A DNA stretch of 64,000 nucleotides from an uncultured Maribacter sp. (GTDB lineage Bacteria; Bacteroidota; Bacteroidia; Flavobacteriales; Flavobacteriaceae). Both the position numbers and the translations under genes were made by a program. Below are positions 63,584 through 64,000 of this stretch, one piece after another. Below the pieces are notes generated by a model. It did not search any database. It was not told where the DNA came from and worked only from the letters and a program-made list of their open reading frames with translations. Numbering within the stretch: the first letter of the stretch is position 1; each line of letters opens with the position of its first letter. The stretch is from contig CANNFY010000001.1 of assembly GCA_947504045.1 (NCBI GenBank), forward strand, positions 620,001 to 684,000. Direction: 5' to 3'.

Positions 63584-64000
63584 AATATATTGTTTAAAAA
63601 AATGAATTCTAAAAGTTTAATAGAAAATTACATATTTCTATGGACTAACAAAGATGTAAAAATAACCTCAAATTTTAAGATGCATTTAAGAAATATGCTT
63701 ACAAAGTTTTTAACACACAATGTTGAAATGTATGTTTAGCAGTAATGTTTATAAGCCCTAACAAAGAATTGCTTTTTTGAATAAAAAAAGGGCTAAAAAA
63801 AATAAACCAAAAAGTATTAAAACATATACTTTTTGGTTTATTTAAAATAGTTATAATTTTAACATAAAAGCCTAATACACAGCATTTACCAACATACGGT
63901 TCTCCAATGCCCCCTAATGAAAGGTAATTACTACAGTTTAGATGATTTAGGTAGTTCCCCCGAAACCTATAATCAAAAAAAATCCAATTTCCAACTGGTT
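63584..64000. other. Intergenic region to the right edge
   Basis: 417 bp. No gene with a start codon is seen. It holds a strong hairpin at 63801-63842 and, to its right, DNA that may be the 3' end of a minus-strand element cut by the window (see findings). Near the nrdB side, CATCTTTG on the minus strand (63646-63653) is a one-mismatch -7 candidate for nrdB. Confidence 0.45.
63801..63850 (-). terminator. Terminator for a minus-strand transcript from right of the window
   Basis: A 17-bp perfect stem (63801-63817 with 63826-63842) and an 8-nt loop. On the minus strand it is followed by a long T tract, so it ends a transcript entering from the right. Confidence 0.7.

Noticed and set aside
63699-64000. 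About 100-codon open frame on the minus strand at the right edge
   Set aside because: It has no start in the window and runs through a perfect terminator hairpin, so it is probably not a gene.
1-64000. CRISPR arrays, insertion sequences, prophage or plasmid genes
   Set aside because: No direct-repeat arrays, transposase, integrase or capsid-type proteins are visible; gene content and base composition are even throughout.

Overview
The window is strongly AT-rich, densely coded DNA from a member of the Bacteroidota, most likely a marine Flavobacteriaceae. The evidence is promoters of the Bacteroidota type (-7 box TANNTTTG in front of many genes), a PD40-OmpA protein and a carboxypeptidase-regulatory-domain TonB receptor, DUF3078 and DUF2652 proteins, and gene pairs typical of flavobacteria. 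I see no rRNA, CRISPR array, transposase or phage gene. One tRNA (Asn) is present. Most of the window is chromosomal housekeeping and envelope genes.

Layout. 1-2.4 kb: the 3' part of an OmpA/PD40 envelope protein and a sugar-isomerase-like lipoprotein. 2.6-9.4 kb: tRNA-Asn, rseP, a SCO copper chaperone, the ferrous iron uptake operon feoA-feoB plus a 51-residue Cys-tailed protein, and a secreted carboxypeptidase-regulatory-domain protein. 9.4-12.6 kb: DUF423 and AraC genes and small secreted or membrane proteins. 12.7-23.8 kb (minus strand): a Pel-like exopolysaccharide locus. 23.9-27.7 kb: a metal regulon (ZIP transporter, DtxR-family repressor, TonB receptor) with a DtxR-type operator in the divergent promoter region. 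27.8-31.0 kb: a DUF2652 protein, a polyprenyl diphosphate synthase, and an ECF sigma factor with a two-TM partner. 31.0-37.8 kb: a TetR-controlled tripartite RND efflux operon with a visible operator. 37.9-47.6 kb: housekeeping genes (aspS, ClC channel, cold-shock protein, tadA, dxs, DUF3078, dgt). 47.8-54.4 kb: a PiT transporter, a helical-repeat protein, a YiaA-type protein, and the yicC-gmk-nadD operon. 54.6-59.3 kb: a small sugar-catabolism group (isomerase, Gfo/Idh/MocA dehydrogenase, MFS transporter). 59.9-63.6 kb: class Ia ribonucleotide reductase nrdB and nrdA.

The most interesting part is the Pel-like locus. PelF (glycosyltransferase) and PelG (transporter) are recognisable, but the rest departs from the Pseudomonas operon. 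The PelA hydrolase is a separate small exported protein. The other two PelA modules, a Rossmann-like and a deacetylase domain, are fused to PelB-like TPR and outer-membrane barrel modules in one 1334-residue lipoprotein. No PelD (c-di-GMP receptor), PelE or PelC is visible, and a 659-residue polytopic protein of GT-C-like build occupies the remaining slot. The gene at the head of the cluster encodes a GH114/TM1410-type lipoprotein whose two half-barrels appear to be in swapped order (a circular permutation).

Promoter -7 boxes let me correct several start codons: the TetR gene, the GH114-like lipoprotein, yicC and the TonB receptor. All family assignments are from sequence reading alone; no database search was run.
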